DNA from: Pyrinomonadaceae bacterium | GTDB lineage: Bacteria > Acidobacteriota > Blastocatellia > Pyrinomonadales > Pyrinomonadaceae | Direction: 5' to 3' | Assembly (NCBI GenBank): GCA_019694395.1 | Contig: JAIBCC010000001.1 | Coordinates: 186,001-250,000 of the forward strand | DNA length: 64,000 nt | Part shown: piece by piece, positions 46,116 through 55,877 of the stretch | How the letters are laid out: each line of letters begins with the position of its first letter | Position numbering within the stretch: the stretch's first letter is position 1 | Position numbers and translations under genes: made by a program | Notes under the pieces: model-generated | What the model saw: the letters and a program-made list of their open reading frames with translations, nothing else | Told to the model about the DNA's origin: nothing | The model's database searches: none

Positions 46116-46688
46116 ATGACAAGTGATGTTTCGCATCAAATTTCGAATCTTTTGATTGATTGGAGCAAGGGTGATGATTTTGCCCTTGAACAACTTATTC
46201 CCCTCATCTATGAAGAACTCCATCAAATGGCGCGAAGATATATGCGCCGTCAGCCTTTGGGACACACCTTTCAAACAACCGAGTTGATTCACGAGGCGTA
46301 TTTGAAAATTGCCAAAGCCGGAGACCAAAACTGGCAAAACCGTTCCCATTTTTTGGGTGTTGCTGCCACGGCGATGCGGCATATTTTGGTTAATTACGCC
46401 CTGAGCAAACAAAGGCAAAAACGTGGGGGTTGGCAGCAAAAGGTGACATTTGCGGAGGATTTGGCGGCTTCAAATAATAATTCGAGCGAAATTATTGCTC
46501 TCAATGAGGCATTGAAGAAATTGGGGGAAATTGACGAACGCCGAAGCCGCGTCGTCGAAATGAAATTTTTCGGCGGTTTGAAAATAGAAGAGATCGCCGA
46601 GGTTTTGAAAATATCGCCCGAAACCGTCAAACGCGATTGGCAATTCTCCCGCACCTGGCTCTTGCGTGAATTGGCAGACGGCAGATGA
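46116..46688 (+). CDS. ECF-type RNA polymerase sigma factor (ECF_SigHdrG-like, PF07638 type)
   Basis: 190 residues. Sigma region 2 (PLIYEELHQMARRYMRRQPLGHTFQTTELIHEAYLKIA) and region 4 (RRSRVVEMKFFGGLKIEEIAEVLKISPETVKRDWQFSRTWL) are plain. This variant, with HTFQTTELIHEAYL, is abundant in Acidobacteriota and Planctomycetes, usually next to a membrane Ser/Thr kinase, as here (243 bases downstream). No anti-sigma gene is present, so phosphorylation by the kinase may set its activity; that is inference. Confidence 0.95.
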   Translation: MTSDVSHQISNLLIDWSKGDDFALEQLIPLIYEELHQMARRYMRRQPLGHTFQTTELIHEAYLKIAKAGDQNWQNRSHFLGVAATAMRHILVNYALSKQRQKRGGWQQKVTFAEDLAASNNNSSEIIALNEALKKLGEIDERRSRVVEMKFFGGLKIEEIAEVLKISPETVKRDWQFSRTWLLRELADGR

Positions 46689-46745
46689 AATGAGTATTTA
46701 TTAGAGGGGAAGACAAAACATATTAGAAAAGATGAATGTAGTTGA

Positions 46746-46808
46746 GGAAGTTTTGGAAGTTTAGGAAGTAAAAACCTGTTCTTCCTTCCTAAACTTCCAA
46801 AACTTTCC
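46746..46808. repeat. Long hairpin with a 9-base period
   Basis: GGAAGT recurs every nine bases (46746, 46755, 46764), and the right arm (46785-46808) is its reverse complement with one bulge, giving about 23 pairs. It lies between the sigma factor and kinase genes and could act as a terminator or an RNA stability element. Confidence 0.75.
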
Positions 46809-46930
46809 CAACTTCCGAAACTAAAACCTGTTTTCTAACAAGTTTTGTCACATACTATAATGTTGCAAATTGACCCTTTTTTGTTTTGATTTACGTTCTA
46901 TTAGATAGGAGTGTTAATTGCTTTGGTTTA

Positions 46931-49882
46931 ATGAACATTGAAAGACTAAATCAGATTGAAGAAATCTATCATGCTGTTTTGAAAATTTCGCCTGCTGAAC
47001 GCCCGGATTTTTTTAATAAAATTTGCGGCGCCGATGTTGATTTGCGCCGCGAAGTCGAATCTTTGCTTGCCTTTGAAAAAAATTCGGAATTCTTTTTGGA
47101 TAATCCGCCCGAATCGCTGGTCGCACAAATGTTTAAGGACCAGGAAAATCACCTTGATCTCATTTCCAAAAAAATCGCTCATTACAAAATCATAAAATTT
47201 CTGGGAAAAGGCGGAATGGGCGAAGTCTTTCTGGCTCAGGACACAAAACTTGACCGTCAGGTTGCGATCAAATTCTTAAGCGAAGAGTTTAGTAAAGATG
47301 TTAATAAACTGAAACGCTTTATTCAGGAAGCCAAATCCATTTCGGCTTTGAATCATCCGAATATCCTGACAGTTCACGAAATTGGTGAAACTGAAGGCAA
47401 AAGCTACATTGTAACTGAGCTTATCGAAGGAAAAACTTTGCGTGAGAGGCTTAACCACAATGATCGGCTTTCTTTGTCCGAAACCATGGATATAGTTTTG
47501 CAAATAGCCGCCGCCATTGCTGCCGCACACGAAGCGGGAATTATCCACCGCGACATAAAACCCGAAAATATTATGATCCGCACCGACGGTTTAGTGAAAG
47601 TTCTGGATTTCGGGTTGGCGAAGCTAGTGAGAGGTGAGGAATGGGGGAGTAAGGAGAAGGAAAACTTGAATTTAGAGATGACTCCTCAACTCCTTAATCC
47701 CAACTCTCCACTCCCTACTCTGACGAATCCCGGAATGATAATGGGAACGGCGGCATATATGTCACCTGAACAGGCGAGGGGCAAAAAAACCGATGTCCAC
47801 AGTGATATTTGGAGTTTTGGTGTTGTTTTTTATGAAATGCTCGCCGGATGCACTCCGTTTGCGGGGGAAACAACGAGCGATACGATCGCCTCGATCTTGG
47901 TCCGCGAGCCTGCACCAATTACCGAAAAGATACCTGCCGAACTGCAACAGATTTTACGCGGAACGTTACAAAAAAAGGTCGAAGAGCGTTATCAAACGGC
48001 GAAAGAACTATTAGCTGACTTAAAAGATGCGAAGCACGTTTTAGAATTTCACGATAAATTGGAGGGCGTTCCCAATCGGCTGGCAAACCAAACCCAGAGT
48101 TTTCCAATGACGAATACCAATGAAAATAGAAATCAGATAACAGCAAGCCCGGAGTATTTCGTCTCGCAGGTCAAAAATCACAAGTTTATTTATCTTACAT
48201 TTACTCTCTTATTAACTGCCGGAATCGGTTTCGGGATTTACAAACTCAGTTCCAGAGTGCCGACAAAAGTTTCCGTTGAATCGGTAAAATTTACAAAGGT
48301 GACGGACTCCGGCAAGGTTGGGGAGCCGGTCGCTCTTTCGCGGGATGGCAAATACCTGGTTTATTCGATTATTGAAGGAGAAAAAGCAAGTATTTGGCTT
48401 AAACAGGTGGCTCTTCCTGAAAGTAACACCCTGATTCTTCCGCCTGCCCAGGTCAAGTATCGGGCATTCACATTTTCCCCGGATGGTAACTATTTGTATT
48501 ACTCAATAGAGGAGGGCAGAATCAGCAACTGCACCGTCTATCAAATGCCATTGCGGGGTGGCGGAACTCCTCGCAAATTGGTTAGTGGTATCAATGGCGG
48601 AATAAGTTTTTCGCCTGATGGAATGCAAATTACCTACGGAGTTGAAGATTTGGAAAATGACGAAAGCATCTTGATGGTCGCCAATGCAGACGGCAGCGAA
48701 CCACGTCAGCTTGTCAAGCGAAAAGGAAATGAAGAGATAGCCAGCAGTCGAGGTCGGTGGTCGCCTGATGGAAAATCAATCGCACTATGGGTAGGAACTA
48801 ATGCCCCGCGCACTCAGGAACTTGCCAAAGTTTCCGTCGCTACCAGCGAGATTACACAGCTTGAAACGCCCAAATTTGATACTTTTGTTTTATGGGAGTG
48901 GTTGTCTGATGGTAATGGCTTCGTAGTTCTCGCTAGTGATAAACCTAATCAAAAGCCCGAATTTTGGCAAATAACTTTTCCTACGGGCGAAGTGAAAAAG
49001 ATAACCAACGATTTGAATAACTATGGTTCGATGAGTCTCACGGCAGATTCCAATCTTTTGGCAACGACACAAGCGGAATGGTTAACTAATATTTCGATAG
49101 TTTCCGTCGGCGATACAACAATCGAAACTCCGATTACAACCGGCAGCTTCACAAATTCTAATCCGAGATGGACACCTGATGGGAAATTGGTTTATGAACG
49201 GATTACGGGGGACATCTTTATTGTTGACCCTCATGGCGGAAGTCCAAAACGACTCACTACAAACTCAACCAATCGGCAAATGACAGTTTCACGCGACGGG
49301 CGATATATTGTTAATGTTAGGACTGAAACGGGAACCTGGAGCATCTGGCGAATGGATATTGACGGCAATAATCCAAAACAGTTGACTACTCAATTCAGCG
49401 TTGAGCCGAGTATTTCACCGGATGGTCAAGAAGTCATTTATACCGTAGGTGTTGATACGGCAAGGATTTGGAAAGTTGGAATAGATGGTGGACAACCCTT
49501 GCAATTGACTGATCAAGAATCCCGCAATCCGGTATTTTCACCGGACGGAAAACAGTTCGCTTGTCGTTGGTGGGAAACCCCGGATTCTCAGCCTAAAATT
49601 GCAATCATTCCAGCCTCAGGAGGCAAACCTGTCAAAATTTTTGATTTTGACACTGATAGATTTCGCTGGATGCCTGACGGACGCTCGTTTGTCTATCCCC
49701 TCAGCAAAGACGGTGTGAGTAACCTCTGGTCACAACCGATAGATGGCGGCAAACCAAAACAGATTACAAATTTTACTAACAGCATTCATTCATTCGACAT
49801 TTCACCCGATGGAAAACAGATTGCCATCGCACGCGGAACAAGCACCAGTGATGTTGTGCTGATTAGCGGATTCAATAAATAA
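46931..49882 (+). CDS. Membrane Ser/Thr protein kinase with PD40 (TolB-like) propeller
   Basis: 983 residues from the ATG at 46931 (an in-frame start lies 15 codons upstream). Residues about 87-350 are a Hanks-type kinase: GKGGMGEVFLA, VAIKF with catalytic Lys, HRDIKPEN near 206, DFGLAK, and GTAAYMSPEQARG. One membrane helix at about 416-438 leads to an outer WD40/PD40 propeller (repeated FSPDGKQ, ISPDGQE, WSPDGKS). An insert between DFG and APE is built from 7-base repeats (47627-47720). It probably senses an outside signal and phosphorylates cytoplasmic targets, the adjacent sigma factor being the natural candidate. Confidence 0.95.
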   Translation: MNIERLNQIEEIYHAVLKISPAERPDFFNKICGADVDLRREVESLLAFEKNSEFFLDNPPESLVAQMFKDQENHLDLISKKIAHYKIIKFLGKGGMGEVFLAQDTKLDRQVAIKFLSEEFSKDVNKLKRFIQEAKSISALNHPNILTVHEIGETEGKSYIVTELIEGKTLRERLNHNDRLSLSETMDIVLQIAAAIAAAHEAGIIHRDIKPENIMIRTDGLVKVLDFGLAKLVRGEEWGSKEKENLNLEMTPQLLNPNSPLPTLTNPGMIMGTAAYMSPEQARGKKTDVHSDIWSFGVVFYEMLAGCTPFAGETTSDTIASILVREPAPITEKIPAELQQILRGTLQKKVEERYQTAKELLADLKDAKHVLEFHDKLEGVPNRLANQTQSFPMTNTNENRNQITASPEYFVSQVKNHKFIYLTFTLLLTAGIGFGIYKLSSRVPTKVSVESVKFTKVTDSGKVGEPVALSRDGKYLVYSIIEGEKASIWLKQVALPESNTLILPPAQVKYRAFTFSPDGNYLYYSIEEGRISNCTVYQMPLRGGGTPRKLVSGINGGISFSPDGMQITYGVEDLENDESILMVANADGSEPRQLVKRKGNEEIASSRGRWSPDGKSIALWVGTNAPRTQELAKVSVATSEITQLETPKFDTFVLWEWLSDGNGFVVLASDKPNQKPEFWQITFPTGEVKKITNDLNNYGSMSLTADSNLLATTQAEWLTNISIVSVGDTTIETPITTGSFTNSNPRWTPDGKLVYERITGDIFIVDPHGGSPKRLTTNSTNRQMTVSRDGRYIVNVRTETGTWSIWRMDIDGNNPKQLTTQFSVEPSISPDGQEVIYTVGVDTARIWKVGIDGGQPLQLTDQESRNPVFSPDGKQFACRWWETPDSQPKIAIIPASGGKPVKIFDFDTDRFRWMPDGRSFVYPLSKDGVSNLWSQPIDGGKPKQITNFTNSIHSFDISPDGKQIAIARGTSTSDVVLISGFNK
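47627..47720. repeat. 7-base repeats in the kinase activation segment
   Basis: Two arrays flank a 20-base spacer: GTGAGAG, GTGAGGA, ATGGGGG, AGTAAGG, AGAAGGA (47627-47661) and, as reverse complement, GAGTAGG, GAGTGGA, GAGTTGG, GATTAAG, GAGTTGA (47680-47720). They encode about 30 residues of the activation loop. Confidence 0.75.
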
Positions 49883-49913
49883 AGTAAGAAAACTGCAACA
49901 CAATTAAAGAGCT

Positions 49914-50321
49914 TTACATTTCAATAGTGAAAAACATCGAACAAACAATTGTAATTATTACATTTGCCATCATCAGACCAAACAAAATTAAAAGAACATA
50001 ACCAAAAGCGATCAATCCGTTGCTGAATCCCCGCGTTTTGAAAAGATAAAATATCAAGGCAAAAGCCCCAAAAAGAACGATCAGGAATCTAAAAATTGTT
50101 TTCAATTCATAATTTCTTTCCAGGCTGTCAACCTTACACCACCACAAAATAAAAATCCCAATAACAATCGCCGTTGCCAAAGAAATGACCGGTTCGAGTG
50201 CTGTCTTGGCAAACAAGATTGTAAAAAAAGTGGAAACTCCGGAAAAAATAAAGGTTAGAATAATTATCTCACGTTTGACTGTCGCCCCGGACGGCTGAAG
50301 ATTTGTTTCGCGGTTATCCAT
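49914..50321 (-). CDS. Small membrane protein, function unknown
   Basis: 135 residues with about four hydrophobic helices (IILTFIFSGVSTFFTILFA, VISLATAIVIGIFILWW, FRFLIVLFGAFALIFYLF, IAFGYVLLILFGLMMANVI). A short polar N-terminus precedes the first helix. No recognised family. It is convergent with the kinase gene. Confidence 0.7.
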   Translation of the reverse strand: MDNRETNLQPSGATVKREIIILTFIFSGVSTFFTILFAKTALEPVISLATAIVIGIFILWWCKVDSLERNYELKTIFRFLIVLFGAFALIFYLFKTRGFSNGLIAFGYVLLILFGLMMANVIITIVCSMFFTIEM

Positions 50322-50512
50322 AGAAATATCTTAATTGAAAATTTAACCCCTGCCGAATCAATACGGAACATCTTGGCAATTATTGCGAAACTTATTCCAT
50401 TTTAACTTTCGTCCAAGCCGAATTATTTTTGATAACACGACTATAACTTTAAAAAAACATTTAGATTGATAGAATTAATAAAGTAAATCGAAAAAATCTA
50501 AGAGGAAATTAA

Positions 50513-51571
50513 ATGGAAACCAAAAATTTTAAAGCCTTCGGCACAGAATCCGCCGAAGCACCGTTACAAGTATTAAATATTCAACGCAGAATCGTTACGC
50601 CAAAGGATGTCGAGATAGAAATCCTTTATTGCGGGATCTGCCATTCGGATTTGCATTCTGCACGCAATGAATGGATGAACACGGTTTATCCGATAGTTCC
50701 CGGTCACGAAATTGTCGGAAAAGTAACCGCAGTCGGAGATCAGGTCACTAAATTTAAGGTTGGCGATTTGGCTGCTGTCGGCTGCATGGTTGATTCCTGC
50801 CGAGAATGTGAATTTTGCCAAGAAGGTTTGGAACAATATTGTGATATTGGTGCAACTTTGACCTTTAACTCGCCAGACGAACATTTAGCAGAACAACAAA
50901 CGTTTGGTGGATACTCAGAAAGTATCACCGTTGACGAAAGTTTTGTTTTGCACGTTCCCGAAAATCTTGATCTGGCTGCCACAGCACCTTTGCTTTGCGC
51001 CGGAATCACAACTTATTCACCGTTAAAGCATTGGAACGTTGGTCCCGGATCAAAAGTCGGGGTGGTTGGCTTAGGCGGACTCGGACATATGGCAATTAAG
51101 CTCGCCAAAGCGATGGGCGCAGAAGTTACGGTTTTTACCACTTCACAATCTAAAGTTGAAGATGCCAAAAGACTTGGCGCGGACGAGGTTGTTCTATCAA
51201 AGGATGCTGAACAAATGGCGGCACATGCCAAAAGTCTGAACTTTATTCTTGACGCGGTTTCCGCTCCGCACGACATCAATGCTTACCTTAATCTGCTGAA
51301 AGTTGACGGGAGTTTGGTTTTAGTCGGCGCCCCTTTGCAACCGCTACCCGTAGTTTCTTTTAACCTCATTTTAGGCAGAAAGAGCTTTTCAGGTTCCCTC
51401 ATCGGCGGTATTGCCGAAACTCAGGAAATGTTGGATTTCTGCGCCAAACATAACATTACAGCCGATATTGAATTGATCGGAGTTGATCAGGTCAATGAGG
51501 CTTATGAGCGTTTATTGAAAGGCGACATTAAATATCGTTTTGTGATTGATATTGCATCGTTAAAAAAATAA
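50513..51571 (+). CDS. Zinc-dependent alcohol dehydrogenase (cinnamyl-alcohol dehydrogenase/YahK type)
   Basis: 352 residues, GAGG upstream. Catalytic zinc site CGICHSDLH and GHEIVGKVTAVG, structural zinc site with four Cys in CMVDSCRECEFCQEGLEQYC, and nucleotide loop GVVGLGGLGHMAIKLAKAMG are complete. Enzymes of this branch reduce aldehydes with NADPH. Substrate not predictable from sequence. It is a single gene ended by a hairpin terminator. Confidence 0.94.
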   Translation: METKNFKAFGTESAEAPLQVLNIQRRIVTPKDVEIEILYCGICHSDLHSARNEWMNTVYPIVPGHEIVGKVTAVGDQVTKFKVGDLAAVGCMVDSCRECEFCQEGLEQYCDIGATLTFNSPDEHLAEQQTFGGYSESITVDESFVLHVPENLDLAATAPLLCAGITTYSPLKHWNVGPGSKVGVVGLGGLGHMAIKLAKAMGAEVTVFTTSQSKVEDAKRLGADEVVLSKDAEQMAAHAKSLNFILDAVSAPHDINAYLNLLKVDGSLVLVGAPLQPLPVVSFNLILGRKSFSGSLIGGIAETQEMLDFCAKHNITADIELIGVDQVNEAYERLLKGDIKYRFVIDIASLKK

Positions 51572-51600
51572 AGATTCATTTTCTTAACATTTTTTTAGTA

Positions 51601-51638
51601 AAAAAGGCTTTGTTTAATATAAGCAAAGCCCTTTTTTT
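51601..51638. terminator. Rho-independent terminator after the alcohol dehydrogenase gene
   Basis: GGCTTTG (51606-51612) pairs with CAAAGCC (51624-51630), flanked by an A-run and seven T. The stem sequence is the same as in the groEL terminator. It lies between convergent genes. Confidence 0.88.
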
Positions 51639-51668
51639 AACCTAATTTTTCTGAATTTAGGATTTGTT

Positions 51669-52601
51669 TTACCCTACTCCGCACGATTTGATTTTACGAT
51701 AAAAGGCGCGGCGGCTTTTATCTATGATGCTGTGATTTCCGCTGGCAACATATTGGTTCTCAGACTGTTTCCAAACAAATTGATAATTAAAGTTTTTTAA
51801 GAAATCGGGCTTAGTCGGCTTTTTACTTTTTTCCTCTTCCTCATCTTCAAAGGAGGAATACGTTGTCACGGTTACTTTCAAACTTTTATATTTTAGTCCC
51901 GGATTTTTTAGGAAGGTAAATTTAATATTTTCGAGATAGCCGCCGCCGCATTGAACATTATGTTCCAGATAAAATGGGCTGAGAATTATCTGAAAACCCT
52001 TTTCATCCAGCCCAATTACCGAATATTCTTCTTCTCCAAGAGCAGTTCCGGCAACACTATGGATAATAACGGATTCGTAACCGGGTAAAACTTCCAATTT
52101 TTCCTGAGTAGAAAATTCTTCCCAGCCATTATTACCGAAACCGACTGTATAACCTTCATAAATTTCTGCAGCATCCAACATTTCAGCCTGATCTTTATTT
52201 ATCCGGTAGACTGCCAAAAGGTTTCTGTCAATGTAATAATTGGGTTCTTTAAACTCATTAAGATAGAAAATTACCCATAAAAGTTTTTCATTTCCGTTTT
52301 TGGTTAGTAATCTTTCCTTTAATTCAACCGTTTGATTTTCAATGAGTTTTGCGCTTTGTTTGTTAAATAAATCTCGGATAGGAATTGATTTGAAAGACAT
52401 TAATTTTGCACTTTCATTTTCGGATTGTTTTTCCAACTTAGCCTCAGGAAATATTTTTTTGACCAGATCCAAATAGGTTACATTTGTGCTTTTTGAAACC
52501 TTATGATTAAAATCTGCATTCCATTCCGAATCTTGTGCCGTGATTGAAAAACAGAAAAACATTGATAAAGAAAAACCCAGCAAAAGTTTAGTTAGATTCA
52601 T
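51669..52601 (-). CDS. Exported protein of unknown function
   Basis: 310 residues, signal peptide (MNLTKLLLGFSLSMFFCFSITAQ). The middle has mixed alpha/beta character with no motif I recognise; a Lys/Glu-rich stretch (EDEEEEKSKKPTKPDF) lies near 255-270. It ends with two basic clusters and a Cys (KIKSCGVG). No close neighbour suggests a role. Confidence 0.7.
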   Translation of the reverse strand: MNLTKLLLGFSLSMFFCFSITAQDSEWNADFNHKVSKSTNVTYLDLVKKIFPEAKLEKQSENESAKLMSFKSIPIRDLFNKQSAKLIENQTVELKERLLTKNGNEKLLWVIFYLNEFKEPNYYIDRNLLAVYRINKDQAEMLDAAEIYEGYTVGFGNNGWEEFSTQEKLEVLPGYESVIIHSVAGTALGEEEYSVIGLDEKGFQIILSPFYLEHNVQCGGGYLENIKFTFLKNPGLKYKSLKVTVTTYSSFEDEEEEKSKKPTKPDFLKNFNYQFVWKQSENQYVASGNHSIIDKSRRAFYRKIKSCGVG

Positions 52602-52696
52602 ATTTATTTTGGAATCCTTTTTTATAAAGTAATTTCATCTTTTGAATGACGAAACCGCTAAAAAAAATTGCTGAACTTTTGCAAAATTTCAAAAAT

Positions 52697-52733
52697 AAAA
52701 AAGGCAAATCGGAATAACCTTTTTGCCTTTTTT
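52697..52733 (-). terminator. Rho-independent terminator after citrate synthase
   Basis: AAAAAGGCAAA (52697-52707) pairs with TTTTTGCCTTTTT (52720-52732), 22 bases past the citrate synthase stop. Read on the minus strand the stem is followed by a T-rich run. Confidence 0.85.
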
Positions 52734-52754
52734 ATTTTTACTTTTGACCTGAAT

Positions 52755-53909
52755 TTATCTTTCCGAGATCGGAACGTATTTCAAATCTCTGGCACCGATA
52801 TATTCGGCACGCGGACGAATCAGTTTATTGTTGGCATATTGTTCCAGAATATGTCCCGTCCAGCCCGAAATACGCGAAACAGCAAAGATCGGAGTATATT
52901 GATCGGTCGGAATTCCCATCAAATAGTAGGCTGAAGCTGAATAGAAATCCACATTCGGGTGCATTCCTTTCTTCTCAAGCATTTCTTTTTCAATTTTTTC
53001 CGACATTTCATACCATTTGGTAATCCCTGTCTTTTCTGCCATCCGTTTGCTGAAACGTCTCAAATTGGTTGCGCGCGGATCTTCGGTTTTGTAAACAGCG
53101 TGACCAATTCCCATAATTTTGCGTTTGGTAGCCAGCGCATTTTCCAACCACGCATCAACATTTTCGACTTCGCCGATTTCGAGCAGCATTTTCATAACCG
53201 CTGTATTGGCTCCGCCGTGTAATGGTCCTGCCAGAGTTGCAATTCCTGCTACGACCGCGCCGTAAACGTCTGCCAAGGTTCCCGAGGCAACGCGGGTAGC
53301 GAACGTTGAAGCGTTTAACTCGTGGTCAGCGTGCAGAATCAAACAAACATCCATCATATGAACTTCTTCTGCATCAGGCGTTTCGCCTTTTAATTGATAC
53401 ATAAAGTTATAGGCGATGCTTTGATCAGCTAACGGAGCAACAATATCTTTTCCTTGGCGAATTCTTTCCCAGGCGGCAACTAAAGCCGGAAATTGAGCAG
53501 TTAATTTGATTGACGCTTTGACTGCGCTTTCACGATCAGTTTTATGAGCCGATTCCTTGTCAAAGAAAGCTAGGGCAGAAGTGGTGGTGCGTAAAACATC
53601 CATCGGGTCTGCATCTTTCGGAAAAGCCTTCATCATTTCGACAATTTCGGCTGGAATTGCATAATGAGCGCGAAATTCGGCGCAAAGTGCGTCGAGTTCT
53701 GCTTGGTTGGGCATACGTTCATTCCAAAGTAAATAAACGACTTCTTCAAAATTGGAATGAGCCGCTAAATCGTGAATATCATAACCCTGATAAATTAAAA
53801 TACCTTGTTCGCCATTTACGTCACCGATTTTGCTTTGAGCAGCAACGACTCCACGCAAACCTGCATTGGCGGCTGGCGTAGCGGCGGTTGAATCTTTACC
53901 TGTTTCCAT
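52755..53909 (-). CDS. gltA: Citrate synthase (short bacterial type)
   Basis: 384 residues, the length of the Gram-positive/archaeal type rather than the long Escherichia coli form. GLRGVVAAQSKIGDVNGEQGILIYQGYDIHDLAAHSNFEEV, ADHELNASTFATRVASGTLADVYGAVVAGIATLAGPLHGGAN, and GIGHAVYKTEDPRATNLRRF contain the catalytic His and Asp regions. It joins acetyl-CoA and oxaloacetate. 2-methylcitrate synthase is very similar and cannot be excluded; no prp genes are nearby. Confidence 0.9.
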   Translation of the reverse strand: METGKDSTAATPAANAGLRGVVAAQSKIGDVNGEQGILIYQGYDIHDLAAHSNFEEVVYLLWNERMPNQAELDALCAEFRAHYAIPAEIVEMMKAFPKDADPMDVLRTTTSALAFFDKESAHKTDRESAVKASIKLTAQFPALVAAWERIRQGKDIVAPLADQSIAYNFMYQLKGETPDAEEVHMMDVCLILHADHELNASTFATRVASGTLADVYGAVVAGIATLAGPLHGGANTAVMKMLLEIGEVENVDAWLENALATKRKIMGIGHAVYKTEDPRATNLRRFSKRMAEKTGITKWYEMSEKIEKEMLEKKGMHPNVDFYSASAYYLMGIPTDQYTPIFAVSRISGWTGHILEQYANNKLIRPRAEYIGARDLKYVPISER

Positions 53910-53995
53910 TGTTTTATCCCTTGTAAAATATTAAGTAAAATGTCTTAGTTTAAAGATAGCAAACCCCTTATGAAACGACAAGTTGCGATTAAAAT

Positions 53996-54766
53996 TTAAG
54001 CCATTTTTAACCTGATTTTTTCGCCTGTTTTGGTTTTTAACAACTCACTCGCCGAATTTTGATTGGCAACTATCTCTAAGTAGCCTGCGCTTCCCCAAAT
54101 GGTAAAGACTTCGCCGATTTCTGCCTCCGCATAAAAGCTCAGATTTTTCGCAATCTCAATTCCATTGATTTCTAATGCAAAATCACCTTTTACATCTTCT
54201 TTTTTCAGATTTGTAACTATATTTCCAAAGTGATCAATGTGGACTATTTCGGCTTCCAGCAAATTTTCTTCAATAATTTTCGGTCTGGTGTCATCAAAAA
54301 TAACAAAATCCGTAACTTCTTTACCGAATTCCTGTGAATCAATTCCTTTTGAACACCATGCCGCAACCGGCGCAAAAATATCACGTCCGTGAAACGTTTG
54401 ACTGACATTTGGGAGAAAATACTGTGAATTAGTTAATTCAAACACTCTGAATTTTTGCTGGGTTTGAAAAATAAAACTTAATAAACCATTATCCGGGGCA
54501 ATAAAAGAATATTTGTCTGTTTCAACTAAAATCGCCCGCCGAGCTGAACCGACTCCCGGATCGACCACTGAAACAAAGATCGTTTGAGGCGGAAAAGTTT
54601 GATAAACCGAGGCTAAAATAAAACTCGCAGATTTAATGTTTTGCGGCTCAATTTCGTGGGTGATGTCAATTATTTTCGCTGCTTCATTGATTGACAAAAT
54701 AACGCCTTTCAACGCTCCGACAAAATAATCCTGAGTGCCAAAATCGGTCAATAACGCAATAATCAC
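53996..54766 (-). CDS. SAM hydroxide adenosyltransferase / chlorinase-like (DUF62)
   Basis: 256 residues with a GTG start (no in-frame ATG upstream). LLTDFGTQDYFVGALKGVILSINEAAKIIDITHEIEPQNIKSASFILASVYQTFP is the family start, and VVDPGVGSARRAILVETDKYSFIAPDNGLL follows. Known members hydrolyse S-adenosylmethionine to adenosine and methionine by hydroxide attack. The physiological role is obscure. It is a single gene on the minus strand. Confidence 0.93.
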   Translation of the reverse strand: MIIALLTDFGTQDYFVGALKGVILSINEAAKIIDITHEIEPQNIKSASFILASVYQTFPPQTIFVSVVDPGVGSARRAILVETDKYSFIAPDNGLLSFIFQTQQKFRVFELTNSQYFLPNVSQTFHGRDIFAPVAAWCSKGIDSQEFGKEVTDFVIFDDTRPKIIEENLLEAEIVHIDHFGNIVTNLKKEDVKGDFALEINGIEIAKNLSFYAEAEIGEVFTIWGSAGYLEIVANQNSASELLKTKTGEKIRLKMA

Positions 54767-54778
54767 AAATCCATTTTA

Positions 54779-54813
54779 ACAAAAAAATTCCGCGAATTAT
54801 CAAACTCGCGGAA
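54779..54813 (-). terminator. Hairpin terminator after the glycine-zipper protein gene
   Basis: TTCCGCGA (54788-54795) pairs with TCGCGGAA (54806-54813). On the minus strand the stem is followed by a T-run. Confidence 0.82.
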
Positions 54814-54863
54814 AAGGATTTCACCGAAGAGAATCTAATGGAGGAATTAACGCAAATTCGAGG

Positions 54864-55877
54864 CTATCTGATTTGGGTTTCGTAAGCAGTTTTGATCTTC
54901 ATTTGTTGACCTTTGGTTAATTTAACGTGTTTACCGCGTTCAACCACAACTGCTCCAACTCCAAATGCCGCACCGACGCTCGCGCCAACGGCTGCGCCGA
55001 CCGGACCGCCAACCATTGCGCCAACGATTGCTCCGGTTCCGGCTGATGCTCCAACTTTAATTGAATCGCTCTTTAACGAGCTTTGTCCCTGGACAGTTCC
55101 TTCAATGTCAACTTTCTTAATGTTGTCGCCTTGAACGGGAACAACTTCGGTTAAAATTGCGCTGAAATTACTCCAGCGGGTTTCATTAAGTCTAATCACA
55201 TCAAAGGAAAGCGACATTTCCGAGCGGCGTTTAACGCGACCCGGTTTTTGAATTTTGATGATTCTGCCTTCTATAATTGAACCGTTAATTTCAGAAGGGG
55301 TAATAATTCTGGCTTGGAATTTATCGCCTTCTTTGTTTAATTCTGTATTCAAATCTGATAGAAGTTCTATCGTCATTTCCGTATCCTGAGGAATTAGAAT
55401 AATCGGCTCCCCACTGATCGGAGTATAACTTGGTTCAGGTTTCGGATTCGTCATCGTCGGCGGTTGTTTTGGTGCCGGAGCCGGATTAATGTTCGGACTC
55501 GAAGCAACACCGCCGCGACGTTTCAAATCTGAAGGTAATGCTGCATTAAACGAGCGTTTTTCAAACCCGGTGACATAACCAGACTCAAAACCTTGCTGGT
55601 AACCGTCACGATAATCATCCAAAGAGCCGTATTCTTTGCTGTAAGCACGGTCAGCTTTGGTATATTCACGATGTTTTTCAACACTGCGCGACGAATTTTC
55701 CACTGCATCACGATACCCAGCCATATAACCGTCCGAATAGCCGGTTCGATAGCCGCGTTGTAATGCAATTTTTGTTGTGTCCTGGGCAGTAACTGTTGAA
55801 ACTGATAAACTTAGGAAAGATACTAAAAATAGGGGGAAAATTAGGGTGGTAGCTAATAGATTTTTTGTTAGCTTCAT
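54864..55877 (-). CDS. Exported protein with Gly/Tyr-rich repeats and a glycine-zipper
   Basis: 337 residues from the ATG at 55877, which has GGAGATT upstream; the open frame extends 24 codons further without a site. A signal peptide is followed by spaced GY units (RGYRTGYSDGYMAGYRDAVE, then YRDGYQQGFESGYVTGFE), a Pro/Asn-rich linker, a beta domain from about 175, and a C-terminal glycine zipper (GASAGTGAIVGAMVGGPVG and so on). Glycine zippers insert in or scaffold membranes. A role in outer-membrane integrity is a guess. Confidence 0.78.
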   Translation of the reverse strand: MKLTKNLLATTLIFPLFLVSFLSLSVSTVTAQDTTKIALQRGYRTGYSDGYMAGYRDAVENSSRSVEKHREYTKADRAYSKEYGSLDDYRDGYQQGFESGYVTGFEKRSFNAALPSDLKRRGGVASSPNINPAPAPKQPPTMTNPKPEPSYTPISGEPIILIPQDTEMTIELLSDLNTELNKEGDKFQARIITPSEINGSIIEGRIIKIQKPGRVKRRSEMSLSFDVIRLNETRWSNFSAILTEVVPVQGDNIKKVDIEGTVQGQSSLKSDSIKVGASAGTGAIVGAMVGGPVGAAVGASVGAAFGVGAVVVERGKHVKLTKGQQMKIKTAYETQIR

